A stretch of DNA of 64,000 nt, from positions 5,477 through 69,476 of the forward strand of contig NZ_BMWT01000002.1 of the NCBI RefSeq assembly GCF_014651375.1. Direction: 5' to 3'. The notes under the pieces were generated by a model. It was not told the origin of the DNA. It ran no database searches and saw only the letters and a program-made list of their open reading frames with translations. This DNA is from Tateyamaria omphalii. GTDB lineage: Bacteria; Pseudomonadota; Alphaproteobacteria; Rhodobacterales; Rhodobacteraceae. This document shows, piece after piece, positions 41,136 to 50,307 of the stretch (positions are counted from its first letter, which is position 1; each line of letters opens with the position of its first letter). Both the position numbers and the translations under genes were made by a program.

Positions 41136-43931
41136 TTATTTGCCAAGCGACCACCAGCCACGCTTTTTCGGCTTCGGCGGCTCCTCTGGCGCCGGCGGAG
41201 AAACTTCGGCCACGGCTTCGGGCACCTTCACCTCTTCGATTGGCGCGGGGTCCGTTGCTACAACCGCCACGTCCTCGGCACTGGCCTCGGCAGCCACTGG
41301 AGGCGTCTCTTCGGCCTTGGCCGTCTTCGACTTGGTGCTGCGTGATCGCGTTGATCGCGTGGTTTTCTTAGGCGCTGCTTCCTCAGCAGGGGCATCCTTG
41401 GCTTCGGGTGCACTCGGCGCTTCAGCTGCCGGTTCTTCCGGCGTTGCGTCAACCTCTACCGCATCGGTTTTAACCTTTGCCTTGGTCGAAGTCCGCGACC
41501 GAGATGAACGGCTACGGGTCGTTTTCTTCTTCGGTGCGTCCTCGACCTTCTCCGGCGCAGCCTCGGCCTCCTCGACCTTCTCCGGCGCAGCCTCGGCCTC
41601 CTCGACCTGCGGCACGGCATCATCGGTCACCGTTTCCGCGTCATCCACAACCTCTGCGTCGGATTGGTCTGCAGTTGCGTCTGTCACCTCGGTGGAGGAC
41701 GATTTGCTACGGCTCCGGCTGCGACGCCGCCGCCGACGGCGCTTGGTCTTGGGCTCTCCGTCTTCACCAATAGGCGCGTCCGGAGCATCCGCCAGCGCGG
41801 CATCCTCTTCCTCATCCACCTGATCCATGATCGACGTGTCAACGGACACGACAGGCATATCCACGGCCTTGACCACACGGGTCGCTGTCTTGAATTTCTC
41901 AAGCGAGAAGTCAGGGCTGACCAGATGCGGATCACCTTCGATACGCACCGACAGACCGTATCGGCCCTCGATCTGCGCGATATGCTCGCGTTTCTGGTTC
42001 ATCAGGAAGTTTGCAATCCCAACCGGCGCTTTGATCAACACCTCGCGCGACCGGCGGCGTGTGCCTTCTTCCTCGATCTGTCGCAAAATAGACAGGGCAA
42101 GGTTATCGTCCGAGCGGATCAGACCCGTGCCGTGACAGGCCTGACAGGGTTGCGTCGTGGCTTCGATCATGCCGGGACGCAGTCGCTGGCGGCTCATCTC
42201 CATCAGGCCAAAGCCCGAGATGCGACCCACTTGAATACGCGCACGGTCGGTCTTCAACCGATCTTTCATCCGCTTCTCAACGGCCGAGTTGTTCTTGCGC
42301 TCATCCATATCGATGAAGTCGATGACGATCAGACCAGCCAGGTCACGCAGGCGCAACTGGCGGGCGACCTCATCGGCGGCCTCGAGGTTCGTCTTCAACG
42401 CGGTCTCTTCAATCGACCCTTCCTTGGTCGCGCGACCCGAGTTCACGTCGATGGCGACAAGTGCCTCTGTCACACCAATCACGATGTAGCCACCCGACTT
42501 CAACTGAACGGTCGGGTTGAACATGCCTCCCAAATACGTTTCGACCTGATAACGTGCGAACAGCGGCAGGCTGTCCTGGTATTGCTTCACGTTCTTGGCG
42601 TGGGACGGCATGATCATCTTCATGAAGTCCTTGGCGATGCGGTAGCCGCGCTCGCCCTCGACAAACACCTCGTCAATCTCGCGATTGTACAAATCGCGGA
42701 TCGACCGTTTGATCAGGTCACCCTCTTCATAGATTTTCGCTGGCGCAATGGATTTGAGAGTCAATTCACGGATTTGTTCCCACAGCCGCTGAAGATACTC
42801 ATAATCGCGCTTGATCTCTGCCTTCGTGCGTTTGGCCCCTGCAGTACGTACAATAAGGCCAGCGCCCTGCGGCACTTCGATCTCGTTAGCGATTTCCTTG
42901 AGCTTCTTGCGGTCTGCGGCGTTGGTGATCTTGCGGGAGATGCCGCCACCTCGCGCTGTGTTGGGCATCAGGACGCAGTAGCGACCCGCCAACGACAGGT
43001 AAGTGGTCAGCGCAGCGCCCTTGTTGCCGCGCTCTTCTTTGACGACCTGCACCAGCAAAATCTGACGGACCTTGATGACTTCCTGAATCTTGTAACGGCG
43101 TGGGCGCGGTTTGCGCGGGGGACGAATGTCTTCGCTGTCATCCTCATCTGCAACGGATTCAATGCTGTCATCCTTGGATGTCGCATCCGATCCCTTTGCT
43201 TTGACGTCATCATCCTCACCGGCATCGGCAGTCGAAGCATCTTGCTCCGCCTCATCAGCCTCGTCCGCATCTGCAGCTTTTTCTGCTTCTTCTACCGCCG
43301 CCGCTTCGGAAGCCGAACTTTCTTCATCGGCATCCGTTTCAACCGGTTCAGCTCTCTCAGCGGTGTCGTCAGCCTCGGCAAGCTCTTCGCCCGCTTCCGG
43401 CGTATCAACCGGTGTATCCTTGACTGTTTCCATTGGAGAGGACGCCTCTCCCTCGGGCACGGCCACATCAGTTTCAGAGTCAGCGCCTGTATCGAGGTCG
43501 ATGGTCTCCATCCCCTCAATCTCGGTCGATACCTTAGCATCCGTATCAGCGGCTTTCGACGCCTTGGACTTTGACCGTGACGACCGTTTTCTTGTCGGCT
43601 TGGGTTTGTCCTCATCGTCGTCGCGCGCCTTCATCGCCTCGGCATAGGCGCGCTCTTCCTCCATCAGCGCCTCACGGTCGGCGACAGGAATCTGGTAGTA
43701 ATCCGGATGAATCTCGGAAAAAGCCAGAAAGCCGTGGCGGTTGCCGCCATAGTCCACAAACGCCGCCTGAAGCGACGGCTCGACCCGTGTTACTTTTGCA
43801 AGATAGATGTTGCCAGCAAGCTGGCGTTTGTTTTCGGATTCAAAGTCAAACTCCTCGACCTTGTTTCCGTCAACCACCACAACGCGAGTTTCTTCCGCGT
43901 GGGTGGCATCGATAAGCATTTTCTTTGGCAT
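41136..43931 (-). CDS. rne: Ribonuclease E with acidic S1 insertion and repetitive C-terminal tail
   Basis: 931 aa from the ATG at 43931 (MPKKMLIDATHAEETRVVVV, the conserved start). The S1 RNA-binding domain begins at residue 36 but is interrupted from about 100 to 275 by a Glu/Asp/Ala/Ser-rich insertion, resuming KIQEVIKVRQILLVQVVKEERGNKGAALT. The DNase-like catalytic core has VIGVTEALVAIDVNSGRAT and LIVIDFIDM, and CQACHGTGL is the zinc-link. The C-terminal third is Ala/Glu-rich with Arg/Ser patches, the degradosome scaffold. A 30-base unit is tandemly duplicated at 41541-41600. It initiates mRNA decay and rRNA/tRNA processing. Confidence 0.95.
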   Translation of the reverse strand: MPKKMLIDATHAEETRVVVVDGNKVEEFDFESENKRQLAGNIYLAKVTRVEPSLQAAFVDYGGNRHGFLAFSEIHPDYYQIPVADREALMEEERAYAEAMKARDDDEDKPKPTRKRSSRSKSKASKAADTDAKVSTEIEGMETIDLDTGADSETDVAVPEGEASSPMETVKDTPVDTPEAGEELAEADDTAERAEPVETDADEESSASEAAAVEEAEKAADADEADEAEQDASTADAGEDDDVKAKGSDATSKDDSIESVADEDDSEDIRPPRKPRPRRYKIQEVIKVRQILLVQVVKEERGNKGAALTTYLSLAGRYCVLMPNTARGGGISRKITNAADRKKLKEIANEIEVPQGAGLIVRTAGAKRTKAEIKRDYEYLQRLWEQIRELTLKSIAPAKIYEEGDLIKRSIRDLYNREIDEVFVEGERGYRIAKDFMKMIMPSHAKNVKQYQDSLPLFARYQVETYLGGMFNPTVQLKSGGYIVIGVTEALVAIDVNSGRATKEGSIEETALKTNLEAADEVARQLRLRDLAGLIVIDFIDMDERKNNSAVEKRMKDRLKTDRARIQVGRISGFGLMEMSRQRLRPGMIEATTQPCQACHGTGLIRSDDNLALSILRQIEEEGTRRRSREVLIKAPVGIANFLMNQKREHIAQIEGRYGLSVRIEGDPHLVSPDFSLEKFKTATRVVKAVDMPVVSVDTSIMDQVDEEEDAALADAPDAPIGEDGEPKTKRRRRRRRSRSRSKSSSTEVTDATADQSDAEVVDDAETVTDDAVPQVEEAEAAPEKVEEAEAAPEKVEDAPKKKTTRSRSSRSRTSTKAKVKTDAVEVDATPEEPAAEAPSAPEAKDAPAEEAAPKKTTRSTRSRSTKSKTAKAEETPPVAAEASAEDVAVVATDPAPIEEVKVPEAVAEVSPPAPEEPPKPKKRGWWSLGK
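41541..41607 (-). repeat. 30-base tandem repeat in the rne C-terminal region
   Basis: A 30-base unit starting CTCGACCTTCTCCGGCGCAG (plus strand) occurs twice exactly (41541-41570, 41571-41600) and begins a third time (7 bases). It encodes a ten-residue period EAAPEKVEEA in the acidic scaffold of RNase E. The exact identity suggests recent slippage or selection on DNA. Confidence 0.95.
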
Positions 43932-44425
43932 GAAAGTCCATTGCGCGCCCGCAATCGTCTGGCACCTGGCGGCGCAAGCGCATTGGGGGCGTGTCTTGTC
44001 TGGGCGAATATGGACGCGCTGCAGATCAGGCCGGAGGGGCCTTCTGCCGGGAACTGTACTGTCCTCACGCGCGTCATCGCGGTTCTTCTCCGACACGGTG
44101 CTTTGCTGCAGCGTGTCCGTTCATAAGCTGCGCCAGACCTTGGTCCGCGTCAGCAATTCGTGGCCATTGCTGGCCCAATCGGTCTGTGAACTGCGGCAGG
44201 GGGTCCTGTCCGTTCCGTCCAACAGCGAAACTCATACGAAGTGACGCGCAATGCGTCTTTGCTTCATCCCTTTAGATAAGTGTAAGGCGGGGCAAATGAC
44301 AATGGGCAATCGCCCGAACCGGCAAATGACGCAGTTTCCCATTCTTTTGCCGTTCGAAGAAATCCACCGCCCATCGAAAACACCCGGCCGTCAAACGGTC
44401 GCCTGACGAACACCCGGACAACGGA
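43932..44425. other. 494-base region upstream of rne
   Basis: No supported gene. The longer frames here are shadows with unbiased composition. It should carry the rne promoter and a leader; RNase E genes are autoregulated through structured leaders in other bacteria, but no specific hairpin could be chosen by eye. The stretch nearest the EEP gene has CCGTTCG-like and CCGGCCG-like GC patches only. Confidence 0.45.
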
Positions 44426-45232
44426 TCAGATGGACAGGATCAAGGGTCGGTGATCTGACACTTGGGGTCGCCCCGGCACATCAAAGGCCGCACCGAACAA
44501 CAAATCCCGAGACACCAGCATGTAGTCCGCAAAGCGCTGGCTTTTTTCATAAAGGGCCGTGCGGGTGTCGGTGATGCCATGATGCGCGATCAGATCGTGC
44601 AGCCCAACATGTTCAAACTGCGCAAAGCTGGCGCTGTCTGGCAACAAGTTGAAATCCCCGGCAAGCACCGCCGGGATGTCTTGCGGCCAAAGCGAGCGAA
44701 ATAGGGCAATCGCACGTTCTGTCTGCAGGGTACGTGCTGCTGTGTCCCCCTTGCCTGCCGGGTCACGCAACCCGTGAAAATGGCCGACGCACAGCCCCAG
44801 ACCCGAACTGGGGTCCTGCAATCGCACCACCTGCATCGTGCGCGGCACGGGTTCCGCACCCCACCCGTCCGGCCGAAACTCGCCATGGACAAAACCCTGT
44901 GCCAGCTCTGTGACGGCCAAGTCGCGCCGGACCCATAATCCCAAACCATGTTCAGAGGGAACGGCAGCACCTTCGTGATCTGTCAAAACACCGCGCGTGG
45001 CCGCCGCGAAGAAGGATTGGTGGTCCGGAAGTAACGCAGAAATGTCGCCGAACAGGTCCGCCCGCTGCGCCAAGTCGCGATAGGGATCGACATAACGCAA
45101 CCATTCCGGGCTCCGCACCGGCGCGCGTGTCACCTCTTGGAGGCACAAAACGTCCACATCCAGACTAGCGACCCAAGACGCAAGCGCATCCCAGACCTGC
45201 CCACCCCAGGCATTCAGGCTGACAATCCTCAT
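44426..45232 (-). CDS. Endonuclease/exonuclease/phosphatase (EEP) family protein
   Basis: 268 aa from the ATG at 45232. MRIVSLNAWGGQVWDAL is the family start, VLCLQEVT supplies the metal-binding Glu, VLAGDFNLLPDS the Asp/Asn pair, and PQVSDHRPLILSI the final Asp-His pair. This metal-dependent fold includes DNA repair endonucleases, sphingomyelinases and inositol phosphatases; the substrate here is not clear. No signal peptide is present, so it is likely cytoplasmic. Isolated, about 500 bases from the rne start. Confidence 0.85.
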   Translation of the reverse strand: MRIVSLNAWGGQVWDALASWVASLDVDVLCLQEVTRAPVRSPEWLRYVDPYRDLAQRADLFGDISALLPDHQSFFAAATRGVLTDHEGAAVPSEHGLGLWVRRDLAVTELAQGFVHGEFRPDGWGAEPVPRTMQVVRLQDPSSGLGLCVGHFHGLRDPAGKGDTAARTLQTERAIALFRSLWPQDIPAVLAGDFNLLPDSASFAQFEHVGLHDLIAHHGITDTRTALYEKSQRFADYMLVSRDLLFGAAFDVPGRPQVSDHRPLILSI

Positions 45233-45339
45233 CCTCGCATGCCCCCACCAACTACATACCTCACGCCATTGCACCGTCTCACCACCGGCGAGGACAGGCA
45301 AGCGTGCTTAGCGGATCAGTGCCGGGTGTTCTTATGTGG

Positions 45340-46008
45340 CTAGGGGAAAGCTCCAAATCCGCCAACCTCTTCGATGGCGGCCCACAAATCGGGGGCAACC
45401 CGCTGCCCGAGCGGAGGCAAAGGCCGGTCAGCAGGGCGCAAATCAGGCACCTGAACAGCGATGCAACCGGCACGCACAGCCGCTGTGATCCCACTGTCGC
45501 TGTCCTCAAACGCTGCGCAGCGGGTTGGATCGATGGCCAACGCCGTGGCCGCTTGAAGATAGGGCGCGGGATCCGGTTTGCGCGCCGGCACTTCATTACC
45601 GCCGACGACCACTTCGAAATGCTGCAAAAGCCCTGCCTTATCCAGATGTCCGCGGGCCGTGTCGCCATTGGTCGAGGTCACAACAGCCATCCTGGCCCCC
45701 TGCCCGGCCAACCGTTCGACGCTGTCTCGCACCGTGGGGCGTAATGGTACGGTCTCCGCTACACGGCGAGAGACCTCGGAATGCCAGACAGAATCAAATC
45801 CGGCCAGATCGAAATCCGGGCCCAAAAATGATGCAATCCGTTGACGCGCCGCATCGCCCGAAACCCCAACCAGTGTCAGAAAATGTGCCTCAACCTCTGG
45901 CGCCGCAAATCCATGCGGCACCAGCAATTCTTGCGCTACCGCGGAATAGATCCGCTCGCTGTCCAAAAGCAGCCCATCCATGTCAAACAGGAACGCATCC
46001 GGCATCAT
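45340..46008 (-). CDS. HAD-superfamily phosphatase, beta-phosphoglucomutase-like
   Basis: 222 aa from the ATG at 46008 (the next ATG at 46005 is equally possible). DAFLFDMDGLLLDSERIY is HAD motif I with the nucleophile Asp, VVTSTNGDTAR carries the motif II Ser/Thr, ARKPDPAPYL the motif III Lys, and CAAFEDSDSGITAA the motif IV acidic pair. An all-alpha cap lies between motifs I and II. It probably dephosphorylates a small sugar phosphate or phosphoglycolate. Confidence 0.88.
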   Translation of the reverse strand: MMPDAFLFDMDGLLLDSERIYSAVAQELLVPHGFAAPEVEAHFLTLVGVSGDAARQRIASFLGPDFDLAGFDSVWHSEVSRRVAETVPLRPTVRDSVERLAGQGARMAVVTSTNGDTARGHLDKAGLLQHFEVVVGGNEVPARKPDPAPYLQAATALAIDPTRCAAFEDSDSGITAAVRAGCIAVQVPDLRPADRPLPPLGQRVAPDLWAAIEEVGGFGAFP

Positions 46009-46067
46009 CACAGCAAACTCCCAACACCAATGCCGCACTCATGCCACGCGCGCAGACGAAACAAAAC

Positions 46068-46090
46068 GACCGCCGAGTTCCCCGGCGGTC
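46068..46090 (-). terminator. Intrinsic terminator of the dctBD operon
   Basis: On the minus strand GACCGCCG and CGGCGGTC form a perfect 8-bp stem with a 7-base loop, followed by GTTTTGTTT, 31 bases after the dctD stop codon. Confidence 0.85.
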
Positions 46091-46121
46091 ACTTGTTTCA
46101 ACAAGCTGTCACGTAAGGTGA

Positions 46122-47456
46122 TCAGAGATAGTCAGAACGCTGCAAACCGTACTTGGCCATCTTCTCGTTTAGCGTCCGACGCGGCAGGCAAAGCTCTTCC
46201 ATGACACTGGCGATGGACCCTTTGTGCCGACGCATCGTGTTGTCGATCAGCATACGTTCGAACGCCTCTACATATTCTTTCAAAGGCTTGCCTTCGGTCG
46301 TCATCACCGGCTGCATTTCTTCGTGATCGTTCATCAACAGAGACGCAATGGAACCGGTGCCACGACGCGCCTGCAACACGGCACGCTCGGCAATATTGAT
46401 CAGCTGGCGGACGTTGCCCGGCCACGGCGCCTGCAACAGTTGGGCTGCCTCTTGGGCCGACACCTTGGGTGCCTCACATCCATATTCATCAGCAAACTGG
46501 TCGCTCAACCGTGTGAACAGGGTCAGAATATCCTCACCCCGTTGGCGCAACGGCGGCACGGTGATTTTCAGTGCCGCCAGACGGTAGTAGAGGTCCGGAC
46601 GCAGCGCATCCTCACAGGTCCGGCCCGCCTCCTGCATGTTACAGATGCCGACAATGCGGGATTCAGCCGGAGTGCCCTGTTCGTTGATCACGGACAACAG
46701 CCGCGCCTGCAGGGCTTCGCTCAGGGCCTCGATATCCTCAAGAACAAGGGTCCCGCCACGGGCTTCTTCGATTGCGGGCAAGGCACTGTCCTCGGGCAAC
46801 ATGGGACCAAAAAGGCGCTTGGCGAGCGCCTCTTCTTCCCAAGCCGAACAACTGACCAGCACGAATTTCTTGCCAGCGCGGCTACCAACGGCATGCAAGG
46901 CATGCGCCACCAATGTCTTGCCGGTGCCGGTCTCCCCATCAATCAGAACATGACCATCGGCCTGACCCAGATCCAGAATGTCCTCACGCAGGCGTTCCAT
47001 TACCGGTGATTGACCAATCAGCTTCTTCATCAGCTGGCCGCCATCACTAAGCTCACGGCGCAGGGCGCGGTTGTCCATGGTCAGGCGGCGGGCGCCGGTG
47101 GCGCGCTTGGCAAGCTCGCTCATCCGGTCGGGGTTAAAGGGCTTTTCGAGAAAATCGAACGCCCCCACCCGCATCGCCTCGACCGCCATGGGCACATCCC
47201 CGTGGCCCGTAATCATGATGACGGGCAAGGCGCTGTCATTGCCCATCAACTTCTTCAAAAACTGCATCCCGTCCATGCCGGGCATCTTAATGTCTGAAAT
47301 CACGATACCGGGATATTCTGGCCCCAGCACCTTCAGCGCATCCTCTGCACTGGCAAAGGTTTCGGTGTCGTAGCCTGACAAGGCCAGCCATTGGCTGATA
47401 GATTGGCGCATGTCCTGCTCGTCATCGACGATGGCAATTTTCATGGCTTGTGTCAT
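46122..47456 (-). CDS. dctD: DctD-type response regulator, AAA+ without GAFTGA loop
   Basis: 444 aa. The receiver domain (1-120) has DDE near 11 and D55 as the phosphorylation site; the AAA+ domain has Walker A GETGTGKT at 174-181; the C-terminal HTH (about 410-440) has GSIASVMEELCLPRRTLNEKMAKYGL. The L1 loop that should carry GAFTGA after LFG (residues 216-230) is replaced by PMLPEDSALPAIEEARG, and Walker B is LVLEDIE rather than LFLDEI. The protein therefore may not activate sigma-54 RNA polymerase in the usual way. It pairs with DctB, 6 bases upstream, to control C4-dicarboxylate uptake in classical systems. Confidence 0.88.
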   Translation of the reverse strand: MTQAMKIAIVDDEQDMRQSISQWLALSGYDTETFASAEDALKVLGPEYPGIVISDIKMPGMDGMQFLKKLMGNDSALPVIMITGHGDVPMAVEAMRVGAFDFLEKPFNPDRMSELAKRATGARRLTMDNRALRRELSDGGQLMKKLIGQSPVMERLREDILDLGQADGHVLIDGETGTGKTLVAHALHAVGSRAGKKFVLVSCSAWEEEALAKRLFGPMLPEDSALPAIEEARGGTLVLEDIEALSEALQARLLSVINEQGTPAESRIVGICNMQEAGRTCEDALRPDLYYRLAALKITVPPLRQRGEDILTLFTRLSDQFADEYGCEAPKVSAQEAAQLLQAPWPGNVRQLINIAERAVLQARRGTGSIASLLMNDHEEMQPVMTTEGKPLKEYVEAFERMLIDNTMRRHKGSIASVMEELCLPRRTLNEKMAKYGLQRSDYL

Positions 47457-47462
47457 TGTGGC

Positions 47463-49244
47463 TTACTCCGCCGCTCTGATCTTGTTGTCTTCACCTCCCG
47501 AACCCTCATCATCGAGGATCGGAAGCTGCATTTCAAAGACGGCACCGCCCGCTTGTCCGTTGCGGGCCACGAGCCGTCCGCCTAAATCGTTTACAATGCC
47601 GGAAGAGATAGCAAGGCCCAACCCTACGCCATCGCCTGGCTGCTTTGTGGTGTAAAAAGGTTCAAACAGACTGTCCAAATCCTCAATACCCGGTCCATTG
47701 TCACGCACGGTCAAGGTCGCCGTCTCGCCCGCAGAGAGGATGATATCAACCTGCGGCTCCCGTTCAGACTTGGTGGCATCAATGGCATTTCGCAACAGGT
47801 TCACCATGACCTGTTCAATCCGCATCCGATCCCCAAGCACTTCGATCGGTTCAGGGGGCACAACGCGGTTGATCAGAACCCGCCGCTGCCGCAGCTGCGG
47901 TTCCATCATCGACAGGCTGGACGCCAGCGCATCGCCCATGTTTACAGGGCTCAGCGCGTCCTGCCCCTTACGGGCATAGGACTTGAGCTGCCGGGTAATT
48001 GCACCCATCCGCTCAATCAGATCGTCGATGCGTCCGAAGCTGACCAAAGCCTCGTCCGGGCGGTTTCGGCGCAGCAGTAAACGCGCGCCTGCCAGGTAGG
48101 TTTTCATCGCCGCAAGTGGCTGATTCAACTCGTGACTGACCGCTGCCGACATCTCGCCCAACGCGGCCAATTTTGACGACTGCTCAAGCGTTTGTTCAGC
48201 CTGCGCGAGGTCTTCCTGCACACGTTTTCGCTCGGCGATTTCTCGCTGCAACTGCACATTCAGATGGCGAAGCTCTGCCGACTCCCGCGCAAACAAAGCC
48301 AGCCGCAAAGCTGACCTGCGGCTCATTGCATAAAAAGCGAGCGCCAGAAGAATGGCGAATCCCATGATTTCAAGCGCCAGAACACCGTTTACGCGCTCAC
48401 GCACACTAGCATAGGTGGTAAACGAGGTCATCCGCCACCCACGGAATGGGATACGCGCCTCAAGGCGCATCACACCTTCACCTTGCAGATATGCGTCAGG
48501 TGGCAGCGCCGTCCAATCAGCCGTGGCCCGGATGGCACGTTCAATTGCGCTCTGAGGTGTCTGGCGCGCGAGCGCATCCTCTTCCGTCCGACCACGCCAA
48601 CGCGGCTCGGTACTCAGGACAATCTGGCCAGCACTGTCCGTCACCAGTACGGCCGCAGATATGCCTGCCCATGCCCGTTCGAACTTCTGCAAATCCACCT
48701 CAACAGCGATCACCCCAAGCACGTCCCCACCTGCTGTCACACGCCGAGAGTAGGTGAAGTCAAAGCCCCCCGCCTCGCGTTCTGCCAGCGTGAAGATGGT
48801 GCCGCTTGCCCGCAATGCGTTGATGAAAAACGGCTCTGTTCGATGATTTGACCCGAGGCGATTGCGGTCCGTCGCCGCGACAGTGCGCCCGTCGCGATCC
48901 AGCAGGTACAGGTTGGCTGCACCGATTTCTTCTACAAAAGAGATCAAGCGTTGAGTCGATTGTTGATAATCCTGACTGTTCAAAGCGCCGATCAATGTCG
49001 GATCTCGCGCCAAGAGTTGCGGAACAATCTGATTTTGGCGCAGTTCACTCAGCAAGTTGCCAGAATACAAGGCGAGCCTCAGCTCGGCCCGGTTCCGCGT
49101 GGTTTCGGTGAACCTGTCTGTCAGCAACCGGTTGGTGAAAAACACCGTTGTGACCGCCGCAACGGTCAGAACTACAAGTGCAATGCGCACGCGCCAACTT
49201 GTGGCGGAGGTGCGGGGCGCATTGGATCTATTAGCAGCTGACAT
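47463..49244 (-). CDS. dctB: DctB-type sensor histidine kinase
   Basis: 593 aa from the ATG at 49244. An N-terminal membrane helix (about 18-37) and a second (about 300-320) enclose a periplasmic double-Cache sensor of about 260 residues with the DctB-type stretch ANLYLLDRDGRTVAATD and FFINALRASG. Then a coiled coil, the H-box AAVSHELNQPLAAMKTYL, and the ATP-binding boxes NLLRNAIDA, RDNGPGI and GVGLGLAIS. It senses C4-dicarboxylates in the periplasm and phosphorylates DctD. No dctPQM transporter genes lie in this window. Confidence 0.88.
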   Translation of the reverse strand: MSAANRSNAPRTSATSWRVRIALVVLTVAAVTTVFFTNRLLTDRFTETTRNRAELRLALYSGNLLSELRQNQIVPQLLARDPTLIGALNSQDYQQSTQRLISFVEEIGAANLYLLDRDGRTVAATDRNRLGSNHRTEPFFINALRASGTIFTLAEREAGGFDFTYSRRVTAGGDVLGVIAVEVDLQKFERAWAGISAAVLVTDSAGQIVLSTEPRWRGRTEEDALARQTPQSAIERAIRATADWTALPPDAYLQGEGVMRLEARIPFRGWRMTSFTTYASVRERVNGVLALEIMGFAILLALAFYAMSRRSALRLALFARESAELRHLNVQLQREIAERKRVQEDLAQAEQTLEQSSKLAALGEMSAAVSHELNQPLAAMKTYLAGARLLLRRNRPDEALVSFGRIDDLIERMGAITRQLKSYARKGQDALSPVNMGDALASSLSMMEPQLRQRRVLINRVVPPEPIEVLGDRMRIEQVMVNLLRNAIDATKSEREPQVDIILSAGETATLTVRDNGPGIEDLDSLFEPFYTTKQPGDGVGLGLAISSGIVNDLGGRLVARNGQAGGAVFEMQLPILDDEGSGGEDNKIRAAE

Positions 49245-49281
49245 GGCATGGAACCTACGGCGTCGATGGTTCCGGCTCAAG

Positions 49282-49950
49282 TCACGCAGACGTCAATTGC
49301 CCCACTACTGCGCGGAAGAGCGCCTGTCCGTCGGTTCCACCATGGCCACTATCGGCCGCCCGCTCCGGGTGGGGCATCATGCCAAGAACCCGCCGGTTCT
49401 CTGACAAGATGCCTGCGATGTCATGCTGCGAACCATTCGGATTGTCGGTGTAACGAAATGCAACGCGATCAGTATCTTCAAGAGCGTTCAACGTGCCTTC
49501 GTCTGCAAAATAGTTGCCGTCATGATGGGCGATCGGGATGTCGATCACATCGCCCGCATTGTACCCTTCGGTAAAGGCCGACTGCGAAGTCTCAACCTTT
49601 AGGCCAACTGGCTTGCAGATGTATTTCAAACCGGCGTTGCGCAATAGCGCACCCGGCAAGATACCGGTTTCGGTGAGAACCTGAAAACCATTGCATACGC
49701 CCAGAACGTAACCGCCTTTGTCCGCGTGGTTCTTTACCGCCTTGCAGATCGGTGAATTGGCCGCAATGGCCCCACATCGCAGGTAATCACCAAACGAAAA
49801 ACCGCCCGGCACACCCACCATGTCCACTCCTTTGGGAAGAGCGGTGTCCTTGTGCCAGACCATTTCGACATCCGCACCCGCATTGCGAAAGGCAACGGCG
49901 AGGTCACGATCACAGTTCGACCCGGGAAAAACGACAACGGCTGCTTTCAA
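49282..49950 (-). CDS. purQ: Phosphoribosylformylglycinamidine synthase subunit I (glutaminase)
   Basis: 222 aa from a TTG start at 49950, supported by GGAG 9 bases upstream and by the fixed family start [16 protein letters not shown]; the ATG-initiated longer frame has no similarity. [15 protein letters not shown] contains the oxyanion strand, [15 protein letters not shown] holds the nucleophile Cys near 85, and GMMPHPERA the catalytic His. It supplies ammonia for FGAM synthesis with PurS and PurL. purS lies 115 bases upstream in the same run. Confidence 0.93.
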   Translation of the reverse strand: MKAAVVVFPGSNCDRDLAVAFRNAGADVEMVWHKDTALPKGVDMVGVPGGFSFGDYLRCGAIAANSPICKAVKNHADKGGYVLGVCNGFQVLTETGILPGALLRNAGLKYICKPVGLKVETSQSAFTEGYNAGDVIDIPIAHHDGNYFADEGTLNALEDTDRVAFRYTDNPNGSQHDIAGILSENRRVLGMMPHPERAADSGHGGTDGQALFRAVVGQLTSA

Positions 49951-50065
49951 GTTACACACTCCTTCGTGTCCAGGTTTTGCCAGCATCTCAACTAGACACT
50001 CGCGCCACATCCCCACGGCTTCAGGCGATGAGATACTCCAGTCTCAACTCGAAACCGCTAAGGGC

Positions 50066-50296
50066 CTAGCTCATTTCCACCCGGTAACTCTCGATCACCG
50101 TGTTTGCCAAAAGCTTCTCGCACATCGCGGTCACCTCGGCTTCGTCGGTGCCTTCCGCAAGGTCCAGTTCGATCACTTTGCCTTGGCGCACGCCATTCAC
50201 ACCTCCAAAGCCCAAGGCCCCAAGAGCGTGGCGCACAGCTTCGCCCTGCGGGTCCAGAACGCCGTTTTTCAGCATCACGTGCACGGTCGCTTTCAT
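50066..50296 (-). CDS. purS: Phosphoribosylformylglycinamidine synthase subunit PurS
   Basis: 76 aa. KATVHVMLKNGVLDPQGEAVRHALGALGFGGVNGVRQGKVIELDL is the typical PurS sequence: a small ferredoxin-like dimer linking PurQ and PurL. It lies 11 bases after purC and 115 bases before purQ. purL is not adjacent in this window. Confidence 0.95.
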   Translation of the reverse strand: MKATVHVMLKNGVLDPQGEAVRHALGALGFGGVNGVRQGKVIELDLAEGTDEAEVTAMCEKLLANTVIESYRVEMS

Positions 50297-50307
50297 GTCG
50301 GTCTCTT

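Noticed and set aside
41664..43574. 636-codon open frame opposite rne on the plus strand
   Set aside because: It mirrors the RNase E gene, has His/Leu/Arg-rich composition with no domain, and the minus-strand frame is unmistakably RNase E.
46122..47456. Frameshift or deletion explanation for the missing GAFTGA loop in DctD
   Set aside because: The frame is continuous and flanking motifs align, so the shortened loop looks like a real variant rather than a sequencing error.
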